DNA from: Vibrio sp. Y2-5
GTDB lineage: Bacteria; Pseudomonadota; Gammaproteobacteria; Enterobacterales; Vibrionaceae
Assembly (NCBI RefSeq): GCF_014596725.1
Contig: NZ_JACVEG010000010.1
Span: forward strand, 1-64,000
DNA: 64,000 nt
Direction of reading: 5' to 3'
Shown piece after piece: positions 36,251-45,234 of this stretch. The notes under the pieces were generated by a model. It worked only from the letters and a program-made list of their open reading frames with translations. It was not told where the DNA came from and searched no databases. The position numbers and the translations under genes were made by a program. The first letter of the stretch is position 1; every line of letters begins with the position of its first letter.

Positions 36251-37054
36251 TTATTTCAGAATCGCACTGTTACCGTTTTCGCGGATGTGGTTCAAAATAG
36301 CCTTCACACCGCGTGGGCTAGAGCCAACGATGTTGCCTGATTTCATGTAATCAGTACCGCCAGCGAAATCTGTTAGGATTGCACCTGCTTCACGAGCAAT
36401 CAGTTCACCTGCTGCAAGATCCCAAGGTTTCAAACCAAGCTCGAAGTAACCATCAACACGGTTAGATGCTAGGTAACATAAATCTAGAGCTGCAGAACCT
36501 GTACGACGGAAATCTGAACATTCAACAAATAGAGACGTCATAATCTTCATGTAAGATTCTGAGTGTTGCTTTTGTTTGAATGGGAAGCCAGTTGCCAAAA
36601 CGGCACCTTGCAGGTCTTTAATTTGTTTGATACGGATACGGCCGTTGTTTAGCTGTGCACCAGAACCACGTTGAGCTGTGAATAGCTCGTTTAGCATAGG
36701 GTTGTAAACACAAGCCACTTCAGTTTTGCCTTTAATACGAACAGCAATTGAAACGCAGAAGTGAGGTAAGCCTTTGATGAAGTTTGTCGTGCCATCCAGT
36801 GGGTCGATAATCCATTGTACATCCTGATCTTTACCTTCGATCAGACCGCCTTCTTCGGCAATGATGCAGTGCTCTGGGTAAGAGCCTTTAATCGTAGACA
36901 CGATAATGTTTTCAGCTTCTTTGTCTACGTTAGTGACAAAGTCGTTCATGCCTTTTTGAGTGGCTTCGATTTTCTCAGGAGTTTCTAGAGATTTAGCAAT
37001 ATGATTGCCTGCCTTTCGCGCAGCGCGAATAGCAATGTTTAGCATAGGATGCAT
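36251..37054 (-). CDS. suhB: Inositol-1-monophosphatase / ribosome-associated factor SuhB
   Basis: A 267-residue protein, identical in length to E. coli SuhB. Metal-binding motifs are IIAEEGG, WIIDPLDGTTNF and GSAALDLCYLA. Besides phosphatase activity, SuhB joins the rRNA antitermination complex in E. coli. The family start MHPMLNIAIRAARKAG fixes the ATG at 37054; the frame to 37108 is a spurious extension. Divergent from trmJ. Confidence 0.97.
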   Translation of the reverse strand: MHPMLNIAIRAARKAGNHIAKSLETPEKIEATQKGMNDFVTNVDKEAENIIVSTIKGSYPEHCIIAEEGGLIEGKDQDVQWIIDPLDGTTNFIKGLPHFCVSIAVRIKGKTEVACVYNPMLNELFTAQRGSGAQLNNGRIRIKQIKDLQGAVLATGFPFKQKQHSESYMKIMTSLFVECSDFRRTGSAALDLCYLASNRVDGYFELGLKPWDLAAGELIAREAGAILTDFAGGTDYMKSGNIVGSSPRGVKAILNHIRENGNSAILK

Positions 37055-37234
37055 ACGGATTTCCCAACGGATGTTAAAGAACGAAAAAAGCGGTGCGCAG
37101 TATACCAAATGTTTACCAAAATGGAAGTGGTTATTTTTTATTCATTCGGTTCTAGGGCGGGTGAAGCTTCTGACCATTTTACTCAGGTTTATGTTAAGAT
37201 TCTGCGGTTATAAGTTGAGTAGCGTAAATACATC

Positions 37235-37966
37235 ATGTTAAGCAATGTTAAAGTGGTTTTAGTGGGAACCTCTCATTCTGGCAATATCGGCTCTGCAGCT
37301 CGTGCTATGAAAGTCATGGGACTCAGCGAAATGGTTTTGGTTGATCCTCAGTGTGAGGTGGATGCTCAAGCTGTCGCGCTGGCTGCTGGCGCAAGTGACA
37401 TCGCACTCAATGCTCGAATTGTTAGTAGTTTAGAAGAAGCGGTAGAAGACTGTGGCCTAGTGGTTGGTTCCAGCGCTCGTTCAAGAACATTGGAATGGCC
37501 AATGCTCGATCCCCGCGAATGTGGTGAGAAGTTTGCCATTGAAGGGCAAAAACATCCGGTTGCTTTAGTCTTTGGACGTGAACGTACTGGGTTAACCAAT
37601 GAAGAGCTGCAAACTTGCCATTACCATGTCTGTATTCCTGCGAATCCAGAATATAGCTCTCTGAACTTAGCTATGGCGGTTCAGACAATATGTTATGAAA
37701 TCCGCATAGCACATTTAAATCAGGTTCAATCTCAATACGCACCTCAAGCTGATGAGGAATACCCTCGTCATAAAGAACTGGAAATGTTCTACGAACACCT
37801 TGAAAAAGTCATGATTGAAACCCAGTTCATCTCAGAGGCACAACCTGGTCAAGTGATGAATAAACTTCGTCGCCTTTTTAATCGTGCACGTCCAGAAGCT
37901 CAAGAACTCAACATCTTACGTGGCGTTCTTACTGCTGTTGGCAAGAATTTGCAGAATAAAAATTAA
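37235..37966 (+). CDS. trmJ: tRNA (cytidine/uridine-2'-O-)-methyltransferase TrmJ
   Basis: A 243-residue SPOUT-fold enzyme that methylates the ribose at tRNA position 32. The N-terminal VVLVGTSHSGNIGSAARAMKVMGL and the knot segments VALVFGRERTGLTNEEL and IPANPEYSSLNLAMAVQ are diagnostic. The C-terminal helical extension is as in E. coli (246 aa). No strong ribosome-binding site is seen. It lies just upstream of the isc operon, as in E. coli. Confidence 0.97.
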   Translation: MLSNVKVVLVGTSHSGNIGSAARAMKVMGLSEMVLVDPQCEVDAQAVALAAGASDIALNARIVSSLEEAVEDCGLVVGSSARSRTLEWPMLDPRECGEKFAIEGQKHPVALVFGRERTGLTNEELQTCHYHVCIPANPEYSSLNLAMAVQTICYEIRIAHLNQVQSQYAPQADEEYPRHKELEMFYEHLEKVMIETQFISEAQPGQVMNKLRRLFNRARPEAQELNILRGVLTAVGKNLQNKN

Positions 37967-37987
37967 CCACTTTTTATTAAAGGTTAA

Positions 37988-38037
37988 ATACCTGACTATT
38001 TTAGTCAAATAAATACTTGACCATATTAGTCAGGTAT
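37988..38037 (+). promoter_or_regulatory. Two abutting type-1 IscR operators upstream of iscR
   Basis: Two 25-bp sites (37988-38012 and 38013-38037) each fit the E. coli type-1 IscR pattern ATASYYGACTRWWWYAGTCRRSTAT. The first has CTGACTATTTTAGTC and the second TTGACCATATTAGTCAGG. They touch end to end, so their centres are 25 bp apart. IscR with its 2Fe-2S cluster would repress the operon here. I could not place the promoter hexamers with certainty. Confidence 0.88.
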
Positions 38038-38079
38038 GTGAAACTTCTAACCACATAATCAATGTGGATACGGTGTGAT

Positions 38080-38601
38080 ATGAGACTTACATCTAAAGGA
38101 AGATATGCGGTAACAGCCATGTTAGATGTGGCTCTGCATTCGCAACAAAGCCCAGTACCATTGGCAGACATTTCTGAACGCCAAGGCATCTCGCTTTCAT
38201 ATTTAGAGCAACTGTTTTCGAAATTGCGTAAAGCCGGTTTAGTTGCTAGCGTTCGTGGCCCTGGCGGTGGTTATCGCTTAGGTCTGAATGGCCACTCGAT
38301 TTCAATTGGTACAGTGATTGCTGCAGTTGATGAATCCGTTGATGCGACTAAGTGTAACGGTAAAGGTGATTGCCAAGGTGGTACTCGCTGCTTAACACAT
38401 ACACTGTGGCGCGACCTAAGCTCTCGCATCAGTGACTTCCTTAACAACATCACTCTAGGTGAGCTGATGGTTGATAATGAAGTGCTAGAAATTTCTGATC
38501 GCCAAGATATTGGTCTTGCGATTAACCACGGGATTGCACACAAAAATTCAAACACAGTCACCATTGGTGCGGCACCCGTAGGTATTAATGTTCGTTCTTA
38601 A
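38080..38601 (+). CDS. iscR: Fe-S cluster assembly transcriptional regulator IscR
   Basis: A 173-residue Rrf2-family regulator. The winged helix is N-terminal (MRLTSKGRYAVTAMLDVAL). Cluster ligands Cys92, Cys98, Cys104 and His107 are all present at the E. coli positions. It senses Fe-S status and represses its own operon. The frame opens six codons earlier (38062), but the family start is at 38080. It is first in iscRSUA-hscBA-fdx-iscX. Confidence 0.98.
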   Translation: MRLTSKGRYAVTAMLDVALHSQQSPVPLADISERQGISLSYLEQLFSKLRKAGLVASVRGPGGGYRLGLNGHSISIGTVIAAVDESVDATKCNGKGDCQGGTRCLTHTLWRDLSSRISDFLNNITLGELMVDNEVLEISDRQDIGLAINHGIAHKNSNTVTIGAAPVGINVRS

Positions 38602-38607
38602 GAACGA
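38592..38607 (+). other. Perfect 16-bp palindrome at the iscR stop codon
   Basis: TCGTTCTTAAGAACGA reads the same on both strands and contains the TAA stop of iscR. In RNA it would fold as a six-pair stem with loop UUAA between iscR and iscS, where E. coli also has a structured spacer. The function here is inferred. Confidence 0.5.
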
Positions 38608-38627
38608 CGTTTACATTGGAGTAGAAA

Positions 38628-39842
38628 ATGAAACTGCCTATTTATTTAGACTATTCAGCAACTTGCCCAGTTGATCCACGTGTTGCTGAAAAGATGGTTC
38701 AGTACATGACGATGGATGGTACTTTTGGTAACCCTGCATCTCGTTCTCATCGTTATGGCTGGCAGGCAGAAGAAGCCGTTGATACTGCTCGTGAGCAAAT
38801 TGCAGATCTATTGAATGCAGATCCTCGTGAAATTATCTTCACTTCAGGCGCAACAGAGTCTAACAACCTTGCGATTAAAGGTGTTGCACACTTTTATCAA
38901 AAACAAGGTAAACACATCATTACCTGTAAAACTGAGCACAAAGCTGTACTGGACACCACTCGTCAGCTAGAGCGCGAAGGTTTTGAAGTGACGTATCTTG
39001 AGCCAGAAACAAACGGCTTAATTGATTTAAATAAATTAGAAGCAGCAATGCGTGATGACACCATTCTTGTTTCTATTATGCATGTGAACAATGAAATCGG
39101 TGTTATTCAAGATATCGCTGCTATTGGTGAACTGTGTCGTTCACGTAAAATTGTTTTCCATGTAGACGCAGCACAATCTGCAGGTAAGTTACCAATCGAC
39201 GTCCAAGAGATGAAAGTTGACCTTATCTCAATGTCGGCGCACAAGATTTACGGCCCTAAAGGCATTGGTGCTTTATACGTACGTCGTAAACCACGTATTC
39301 GTCTTGAAGCGCAAATGCACGGTGGAGGCCATGAGCGTGGTTTCCGCTCTGGTACACTTCCTACTCACCAAATCGTGGGTATGGGTGAAGCATTCCGAAT
39401 TGCAAAAGAAGAGATGCAACAAGATTTCGACCACGCTAAAAAAATGCGTGATCGTCTACTAGCTGGCATCAAAGATATGGAAGCAGTTACGATCAACGGT
39501 GACCTAGAGCAACGTTTACCGAACAACCTAAACGTGAGCTTTGCTTTCGTTGAAGGTGAATCACTGCTTATGTCTCTGAAAGACCTTGCGGTATCTTCAG
39601 GCAGTGCATGTACATCAGCAAGCCTTGAACCATCGTACGTACTACGTGCTCTTGGTCTTGATGATGAATTGGCTCACAGCTCAATTCGTTTCTCATTCGG
39701 TCGTTTCACGACAGAAGAAGATATTGATTATGCGATTGAATTGATTCGTGTAGCTGTCAACAAATTACGCGACATGTCTCCACTATGGGATATGTACAAG
39801 GAAGGGGTAGATTTGAGCACTGTTGAGTGGGCTCATCATTAA
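38628..39842 (+). CDS. iscS: Cysteine desulfurase IscS
   Basis: A 404-residue PLP enzyme (the E. coli length) that takes sulfur from cysteine for Fe-S clusters and tRNA thiolation. The N-terminus is MKLPIYLDYSATCPVDP. The PLP lysine lies in SMSAHKIYGPKG and the active-site cysteine in SSGSACTSASLEPS. TTGGAG precedes the ATG. It follows iscR by 26 bp. Confidence 0.99.
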   Translation: MKLPIYLDYSATCPVDPRVAEKMVQYMTMDGTFGNPASRSHRYGWQAEEAVDTAREQIADLLNADPREIIFTSGATESNNLAIKGVAHFYQKQGKHIITCKTEHKAVLDTTRQLEREGFEVTYLEPETNGLIDLNKLEAAMRDDTILVSIMHVNNEIGVIQDIAAIGELCRSRKIVFHVDAAQSAGKLPIDVQEMKVDLISMSAHKIYGPKGIGALYVRRKPRIRLEAQMHGGGHERGFRSGTLPTHQIVGMGEAFRIAKEEMQQDFDHAKKMRDRLLAGIKDMEAVTINGDLEQRLPNNLNVSFAFVEGESLLMSLKDLAVSSGSACTSASLEPSYVLRALGLDDELAHSSIRFSFGRFTTEEDIDYAIELIRVAVNKLRDMSPLWDMYKEGVDLSTVEWAHH

Positions 39843-39878
39843 TCTTTCCAGCGATTTAGAGGATTCGAGGTAACTATC

Positions 39879-40262
39879 ATGGCATACAGTGAAAAAGTAA
39901 TTGATCATTACGAGAACCCACGTAACGTAGGTTCGTTTGACAAGGAAGATCCATCAGTAGGTAGCGGCATGGTTGGTGCTCCTGCATGTGGTGACGTAAT
40001 GCGTCTGCAAATCAAAGTATCTCCTGAAGGCATCATTGAAGATGCAAAATTCAAGACTTACGGATGCGGTAGCGCAATCGCGTCAAGTTCGCTTGTAACT
40101 GAATGGGTTAAAGGCAAATCAATTGACGACGCAGCAGCGATCAAGAATGCTGAAATTGCAGAAGAACTAGAGCTACCACCAGTTAAAGTTCACTGTTCAA
40201 TCTTGGCAGAAGACGCAATCAAAGCCGCTGTTGCGGATTACAAGAAAAAACATCAACAATAA
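39879..40262 (+). CDS. iscU: Fe-S cluster scaffold IscU
   Basis: A 127-residue scaffold on which clusters are assembled. The three conserved cysteines are in GAPACGDVM, YGCGSAIAS and KVHCSILAEDA, and the HscA-recognition segment LPPVKVHC is intact. It follows iscS by 36 bp with GAGGATTCGAGG upstream. A strong hairpin lies just after its stop. Confidence 0.99.
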   Translation: MAYSEKVIDHYENPRNVGSFDKEDPSVGSGMVGAPACGDVMRLQIKVSPEGIIEDAKFKTYGCGSAIASSSLVTEWVKGKSIDDAAAIKNAEIAEELELPPVKVHCSILAEDAIKAAVADYKKKHQQ

Positions 40263-40270
40263 TAAATAAT

Positions 40271-40295
40271 TGGGAGTAACCCATTGTTACTCCCA
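40271..40295 (+). other. Hairpin between iscU and iscA
   Basis: TGGGAGTAAC (40271-40280) pairs perfectly with GTTACTCCCA (40286-40295), ten pairs with loop CCATT. It is followed by CTTTAATTAA rather than a U-run. It may protect the upstream mRNA from 3' decay or partly attenuate. Confidence 0.6.
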
Positions 40296-40327
40296 CTTTA
40301 ATTAACAGCAGACCCAAAGGTAGCAGT

Positions 40328-40651
40328 ATGGCCATTACTCTAACTGAATCAGCAGCACACCGAGTTAAAACCTTTTTGGATAACCGCGGAAAAGGTATCG
40401 GCTTACGTTTAGGCGTAAGAACGACTGGGTGTTCAGGTATGGCATACGTACTAGAATTCGTTGATGATCTTGAAGACGGTGACCAAGTCTTCGAAGATAA
40501 CGGTGTGAAAGTTATCATTGATGCGAAAAGCTTGGTTTACTTAGACGGCACAGAGCTGGACTACAAAAAAGAAGGCTTGAATGAGGGCTTCGAATTCAAC
40601 AACCCGAACGTCAAAGGCGAATGTGGTTGTGGTGAAAGCTTCAACGTCTAA
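40328..40651 (+). CDS. iscA: Iron-sulfur cluster assembly protein IscA
   Basis: A 107-residue A-type carrier (the E. coli length). The three ligand cysteines are in RTTGCSGMAY and the C-terminal GECGCGESF. It moves clusters or iron to targets. It is flanked on both sides by intercistronic hairpins. Confidence 0.99.
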   Translation: MAITLTESAAHRVKTFLDNRGKGIGLRLGVRTTGCSGMAYVLEFVDDLEDGDQVFEDNGVKVIIDAKSLVYLDGTELDYKKEGLNEGFEFNNPNVKGECGCGESFNV

Positions 40652-40662
40652 GAGTTCTCTGA

Positions 40663-40692
40663 ATTTAGGGTGAGTAACAACTCATCCTAAAT
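40663..40692 (+). other. Strong hairpin between iscA and hscB
   Basis: ATTTAGGGTGAGT (40663-40675) pairs with ACTCATCCTAAAT (40680-40692), thirteen pairs with one G-U and loop AACA. No U-run follows. It separates iscRSUA from the chaperone genes and may set the relative mRNA levels of the two halves. Confidence 0.65.
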
Positions 40693-40715
40693 CGTATTAA
40701 AGGACCGATATCTAC

Positions 40716-41231
40716 ATGAATTATTTCGAATTATTTGGGCTACCAACTCAGTTTCAACTGGATGGTAGCCTTCTTTCTTCTCAGTTCCGTGAGTTGCAAA
40801 AGCGTTTTCACCCAGATAAATTCGCCACGGCTTCTGAGCGTGATCGACTGATGTCGGTACAAAAAACGGCAGAGATTAACGATGCCAATCAAGTTTTAAA
40901 AAGCCCAATCTCTCGCGCAGAATACCTACTGTCACTTAACGGAGTTGAACTCCGTGGTGAGCACCAAACTCTTCAAGACCCGATGTTCCTGATGGAACAG
41001 ATGGAACTGCGTGAAGAACTTGAAGCAATTATCGACAGCTCTGATGCGGAAAGTGCGCTGTTCGACTTTGATAGTAAAGTCGAGAAAATGTATAAACAGC
41101 ACTTAATCCAAGTAGAGCAAGAGCTAAACAGTGAGCAGTGGAGTACCGCAGCTGATACTGTTCGTAAGCTCAAATTTATTGCCAAATTAAAAAATGAAAT
41201 AGAACGAGTCGAAGACAAACTTCTCGGCTAA
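40716..41231 (+). CDS. hscB: Fe-S assembly co-chaperone HscB
   Basis: A 171-residue J-protein (the E. coli length) that delivers IscU to HscA. The J domain at residues 1-75 has the HPDK motif (KRFHPDKFA) and the C-terminal helical domain binds IscU. AAAGGACC precedes the ATG. hscA follows after 21 bp. Confidence 0.98.
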   Translation: MNYFELFGLPTQFQLDGSLLSSQFRELQKRFHPDKFATASERDRLMSVQKTAEINDANQVLKSPISRAEYLLSLNGVELRGEHQTLQDPMFLMEQMELREELEAIIDSSDAESALFDFDSKVEKMYKQHLIQVEQELNSEQWSTAADTVRKLKFIAKLKNEIERVEDKLLG

Positions 41232-41252
41232 TTCTAAAAAAAGGACCCATAG

Positions 41253-43106
41253 ATGGCATTACTTCAAATTGCAGAACCGGGTCAAAGTTCTGCACCGCAC
41301 CAGCATAAACTGGCTGCAGGCATTGATTTAGGAACCACCAACTCGTTAGTGGCTTCAGTGAGAAGCGGCACAGCAACCACTTTAGTTGATGAGCAAGGAC
41401 GAAGCATCCTGCCTTCCGTTGTGTCTTATTCCCAAGAAGAAAAAGTGGTCGGCTATGACGCACATGATATGGCGCAAGCTGATCCTGCTAATACCATTAT
41501 TTCGGTAAAGAGACTTGTTGGCCGTTCATTAACCGACATTCAGTCTCGTTACCCAAATCTGCCGTATCAATTTAAAGCCAGTGAAAACGGTTTGCCAATC
41601 ATGCAAACGCCTCACGGTGATAAAAACCCAATTCAAGTGTCAGCTGACATTCTTAGAACGCTAGGCCAACGAGCTGAAAACACGTTAGGTGGCGAATTAG
41701 CTGGCGTGGTGATCACGGTTCCTGCTTACTTTGATGATGCTCAACGAGTAGCAACTAAAGATGCTGCAGCTCTTGCTGGGTTACACGTATTACGTCTGCT
41801 CAATGAACCAACGGCCGCAGCTATCGCTTATGGTCTGGATTCTGGTCAGGAAGGTGTGATTGCCGTTTATGACTTAGGTGGCGGTACGTTCGATATTTCC
41901 ATTTTGCGTCTGTCAAAAGGCGTATTTGAAGTGCTTGCAACCGGTGGTGATTCGGCGCTAGGTGGTGACGATTTCGACCATCTGATTGCTGAGTACCTGC
42001 AACAGCAAATGGGTATTGAAGGCCAGTTAAGTTCAGGTCAACACCGTGCGCTATTGAACGCGGCTACTGCGGCGAAAATTGCACTGTCAGATAGCAATCA
42101 AGTAGAAGTGAATGTCCTTGATTGGTCTGGAGTGCTGACCAAACAACAATTCAATGAACTGATCCAGCCACTGGTGAAGAAAACACTGATGTCTTGCCGC
42201 CGAGTGCTGAAAGATGCGCAGATTTCGGCAGATGAAGTATTGGAAGTGGTCATGGTTGGCGGCTCCACTCGTACTCCATATGTGCGTGAGCAAGTGGGTG
42301 AGTTCTTTGGTCGTACACCATTAACCAGCATCAACCCTGATGAAGTGGTTGCCATTGGTGCAGCGATTCAAGCGGATGTGCTGGCGGGCAATAAGCCTGA
42401 TTCTGAAATGCTGCTGTTGGATGTAATCCCGCTTTCACTTGGTATTGAAACCATGGGTGGCTTAGTGGAAAAAATTATTCCACGAAACACCACGATCCCA
42501 GTGGCAAGGGCGCAAGAATTTACCACCTTCAAAGATGGCCAAACAGCGATGAGTGTTCACGTTGTTCAAGGTGAGCGTGAGTTAGTGGATGACTGCCGTT
42601 CACTGGCGCGTTTCTCACTGAAGGGCATTCCACCAATGGCTGCGGGTGCTGCACATGTTCGCGTAACTTATCAAGTGGATGCGGATGGTCTGTTATCCGT
42701 AACCGCAATGGAAAAGAGCACAGGCGTACAAGCTGAAATTCAAGTTAAGCCGTCTTACGGGTTAAATGACGACGAAGTTGCCCAAATGCTGCGTGATTCT
42801 ATGGCGTATGCTAAAGAAGACATGCAAGCGCGAGCGCTGATGGAACAGCGTGTTGAAGCGGATCGAGTCATCGAAGGCCTGATTGCAGCAATGCAGGCGG
42901 ATGGTGACGAGTTACTGAACGAAGATGAGCGACAGCTTTTAGTTAACGCTATCGAATCGCTGATAAAATTACGCAACAGTGATGATGCAGATGCCATTGA
43001 GCAAGGGATAAAAGATACCGACAAAGCGAGCCAAGATTTTGCGTCGCGCCGTATGGATAAATCCATTCGTGCCGCATTGGCTGGTCATTCAGTTGACGAG
43101 ATTTAA
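41253..43106 (+). CDS. hscA: Fe-S assembly chaperone HscA
   Basis: A 617-residue Hsp70 specialised for IscU. The ATPase domain shows AAGIDLGTTNSLVAS, VYDLGGGTFDISIL and MVGGSTRTPYVRE. The substrate-binding domain begins near residue 390 (LLLDVIPLSLGIETMGG). ATP hydrolysis, stimulated by HscB, releases clusters from IscU. fdx follows after 14 bp. Confidence 0.98.
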   Translation: MALLQIAEPGQSSAPHQHKLAAGIDLGTTNSLVASVRSGTATTLVDEQGRSILPSVVSYSQEEKVVGYDAHDMAQADPANTIISVKRLVGRSLTDIQSRYPNLPYQFKASENGLPIMQTPHGDKNPIQVSADILRTLGQRAENTLGGELAGVVITVPAYFDDAQRVATKDAAALAGLHVLRLLNEPTAAAIAYGLDSGQEGVIAVYDLGGGTFDISILRLSKGVFEVLATGGDSALGGDDFDHLIAEYLQQQMGIEGQLSSGQHRALLNAATAAKIALSDSNQVEVNVLDWSGVLTKQQFNELIQPLVKKTLMSCRRVLKDAQISADEVLEVVMVGGSTRTPYVREQVGEFFGRTPLTSINPDEVVAIGAAIQADVLAGNKPDSEMLLLDVIPLSLGIETMGGLVEKIIPRNTTIPVARAQEFTTFKDGQTAMSVHVVQGERELVDDCRSLARFSLKGIPPMAAGAAHVRVTYQVDADGLLSVTAMEKSTGVQAEIQVKPSYGLNDDEVAQMLRDSMAYAKEDMQARALMEQRVEADRVIEGLIAAMQADGDELLNEDERQLLVNAIESLIKLRNSDDADAIEQGIKDTDKASQDFASRRMDKSIRAALAGHSVDEI

Positions 43107-43120
43107 AGAGAAGACAAAAA

Positions 43121-43459
43121 ATGCCTAAGATTATTGTTTTACCCCATGAAACACTTTGCCCGGAAGGTGCGGTATTAGAAGCGCAATCTGGCGAAACGAT
43201 TCTTGATGTGGCGTTGAAAAACGGTATCGGAATTGAGCATGCGTGTGAGAAATCCTGTGCATGTACCACTTGTCACTGCATTGTCCGTGAAGGTTTTGAC
43301 TCGCTAGAAGAGAGTGATGAACTCGAAGATGACATGCTGGATAAAGCTTGGGGCTTAGAGCCTGAATCTCGTTTGAGCTGTCAGGCAAGAGTTGCGGATG
43401 AAGATTTGGTTGTTGAAATTCCAAAATACACGTTGAATCACGCATCTGAAGATCACTAA
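43121..43459 (+). CDS. fdx: ISC-system 2Fe-2S ferredoxin
   Basis: A 112-residue adrenodoxin-type ferredoxin (E. coli 111 aa). Cluster cysteines are in CEKSCACTTCHC (C-x5-C-x2-C pattern) and LSCQARV. It supplies electrons for cluster assembly. It lies between hscA and iscX. Confidence 0.98.
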   Translation: MPKIIVLPHETLCPEGAVLEAQSGETILDVALKNGIGIEHACEKSCACTTCHCIVREGFDSLEESDELEDDMLDKAWGLEPESRLSCQARVADEDLVVEIPKYTLNHASEDH

Positions 43460-43465
43460 TTATCA

Positions 43466-43488
43466 CTCTGGCTTGATTTAAGCCAGAG
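43466..43488 (+). other. Hairpin between fdx and iscX
   Basis: CTCTGGCTT (43466-43474) pairs perfectly with AAGCCAGAG (43480-43488) around GATTT. It is not followed by a U-run, so iscX is probably still reached by transcription. Confidence 0.55.
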
Positions 43489-43510
43489 AATATGACACTG
43501 GAATAACATT

Positions 43511-43705
43511 ATGAAATGGACAGATTCACGCGATATCGCAATTGAACTTTGCGAAAAATATCCTGACATTGAACCGCAAAATGTACGTTTTACCGATTTA
43601 CATCAGTGGATATTGGACCTTGAAGATTTTGACGATGAGCCTAATCACTCGAACGAAAAAATCCTCGAAGCGATCATTATGTGCTGGATGGATGAGCGGG
43701 ATTGA
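43511..43705 (+). CDS. iscX: Fe-S assembly accessory protein IscX
   Basis: A 64-residue acidic protein (E. coli IscX 66 aa) that binds IscS and modulates its activity. Family features are MKWTDSRDIAIELCEKYPD and LHQWILDLEDFDD. It is the last gene of the isc operon, before a clear terminator. A second frame over the same bases is a shadow. Confidence 0.96.
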   Translation: MKWTDSRDIAIELCEKYPDIEPQNVRFTDLHQWILDLEDFDDEPNHSNEKILEAIIMCWMDERD

Positions 43706-43742
43706 TTTCGCTAACCTAGCCTCGCTAAGTTAACAGTTTTAA

Positions 43743-43773
43743 GAAAAAAGCGGGCCTAGTAGCCCGTTTTTTT
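43743..43773 (+). terminator. Terminator of the isc operon
   Basis: CGGGC (43751-43755) pairs with GCCCG (43762-43766), extended by an A-run/T-run, with seven T residues after the stem. Confidence 0.9.
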
Positions 43774-43868
43774 ATCAAGTTGATATTTTTAACTGACAAA
43801 ATGCTAACATCCCCGAGTTATTGAAGAGATGTGGCGAAGAGACGCCATTACTAAGACAAGGAGAAACC

Positions 43869-45161
43869 ATGTCTACACAAATGTCTGTATTTATTAGCCT
43901 AGAAGCTGCCCAGCCTCAGTGGGGAGAAAAGGCGTTATTATCATTTTCTGAGCAAGGTGCAACGATTCACCTTTCTCAAATTCACGATTTAGGTGCGATT
44001 CAACGCGCTGCTCGTAAGCTGGATAGCCAAGGTTTGCGCTCTGTATCTCTAGAAGGCGAAAGCTGGGATCTCGAATCTATTTGGGCTTTCTATCAAGGCT
44101 ACCGTGAAGCGAAGAAAAAAAATGCGGTTGAATGGAAACCACTAGAGCAAGAAGCTCAAGCAGAATTAGAAGCTCGCATTAAAACCACTGATTGGGTTCG
44201 CGACATTATTAACAAGAGTGCTGAAGAAGTGGCTCCTCGTCAGCTTGCGACTATGGCGGCTGAGTTTGTTAAATCTCTGGCCCCTGAACAAGTTTCTTAC
44301 CGTATCGTTAAAGACAAAGATCTTTTAACTGAAGGTTGGGAAGGTATTTTCGCTGTTGGCCGTGGTTCAGACCGTACCTCAGCAATGCTACAACTCGACT
44401 TCAACCCAACAGGCAAAGAAGACGCACCTGTGTTCGCATGTTTGGTCGGTAAAGGTATTACTTTCGATTCCGGTGGTTACAGCATAAAACCGTCTGGCAT
44501 GATGTCTGCGATGAAAGCAGACATGGGTGGCGCAGGCATGATTACGGGTGCGTTGGCACTATCTATTCTTCGCGGCTTAAACAAGCGCGTGAAGTTGATT
44601 CTTTGTTGTGCTGAAAACATGGTTTCAGGCCGTGCTCTTAAGCTGGGTGATATCATCACTTACAAGAACGGCAAAACAGTCGAGATCATGAACACTGACG
44701 CAGAAGGTCGCCTAGTATTGGCTGACGGTCTGATGTATGCCAGTGAGCAAAAGCCTGAGTTGATCATTGATTGCGCAACGCTAACTGGTGCAGCAAAAAA
44801 TGCATTGGGCAATGATTTCCATGCACTGATGAGCTTTGATGACGAGTTGTCACACCAAGCTCTGACGGCTGCGAAAGAAGAACACGAAGGTCTATGGCCA
44901 CTTCCACTAATGGATTTCCATCGTGAGATGTTGCCGTCACCTTTCGCTGATCTATCTAACATTAGCTCTGGTGATTACGCACCGGGTGCAAGTACTGCGG
45001 CTGCATTCTTGTCTTACTTCGTTGAAGACCACAAGAAAGGTTGGCTACACTTTGACTGTGCGGGTACTTACCGTAAGTCTCCAAGTGATAAATGGGCTGC
45101 AGGCGCAACGGGCATGGGCGTTAGAACCCTCTCTCGCGTACTGATGGATCAAGCAAAATAA
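43869..45161 (+). CDS. pepB: Aminopeptidase PepB (M17 family)
   Basis: A 430-residue metallo-aminopeptidase (E. coli PepB 427 aa). The leucyl-aminopeptidase signature NTDAEGRLVLADGL and the metal site in GKGITFDSGGYSIKPS are intact. The ATG at 43869 follows AAGGAGAAACC; the frame opens 16 codons earlier without family support. It is next to the isc operon, as in E. coli, but separated from it by a terminator. Confidence 0.97.
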   Translation: MSTQMSVFISLEAAQPQWGEKALLSFSEQGATIHLSQIHDLGAIQRAARKLDSQGLRSVSLEGESWDLESIWAFYQGYREAKKKNAVEWKPLEQEAQAELEARIKTTDWVRDIINKSAEEVAPRQLATMAAEFVKSLAPEQVSYRIVKDKDLLTEGWEGIFAVGRGSDRTSAMLQLDFNPTGKEDAPVFACLVGKGITFDSGGYSIKPSGMMSAMKADMGGAGMITGALALSILRGLNKRVKLILCCAENMVSGRALKLGDIITYKNGKTVEIMNTDAEGRLVLADGLMYASEQKPELIIDCATLTGAAKNALGNDFHALMSFDDELSHQALTAAKEEHEGLWPLPLMDFHREMLPSPFADLSNISSGDYAPGASTAAAFLSYFVEDHKKGWLHFDCAGTYRKSPSDKWAAGATGMGVRTLSRVLMDQAK

Positions 45162-45173
45162 TTGGTGTAATTC

Positions 45174-45198
45174 AAAGGTGGCCTTAGAGCCGCCTTTT
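45174..45198 (+). terminator. Terminator of pepB
   Basis: AAGGTGGC pairs with GCCGCCTT (one G-T pair) around CTTAGA, followed by TTT. It lies just after the pepB stop. Confidence 0.83.
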
Positions 45199-45234
45199 TA
45201 AAATAAAACGACAAGTAAAGTAAAAGGACATTTT

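Noticed and set aside
43542..43733. Second reading frame over iscX
   Set aside because: It is a +1 shadow of iscX, which has clear family identity and correct length.
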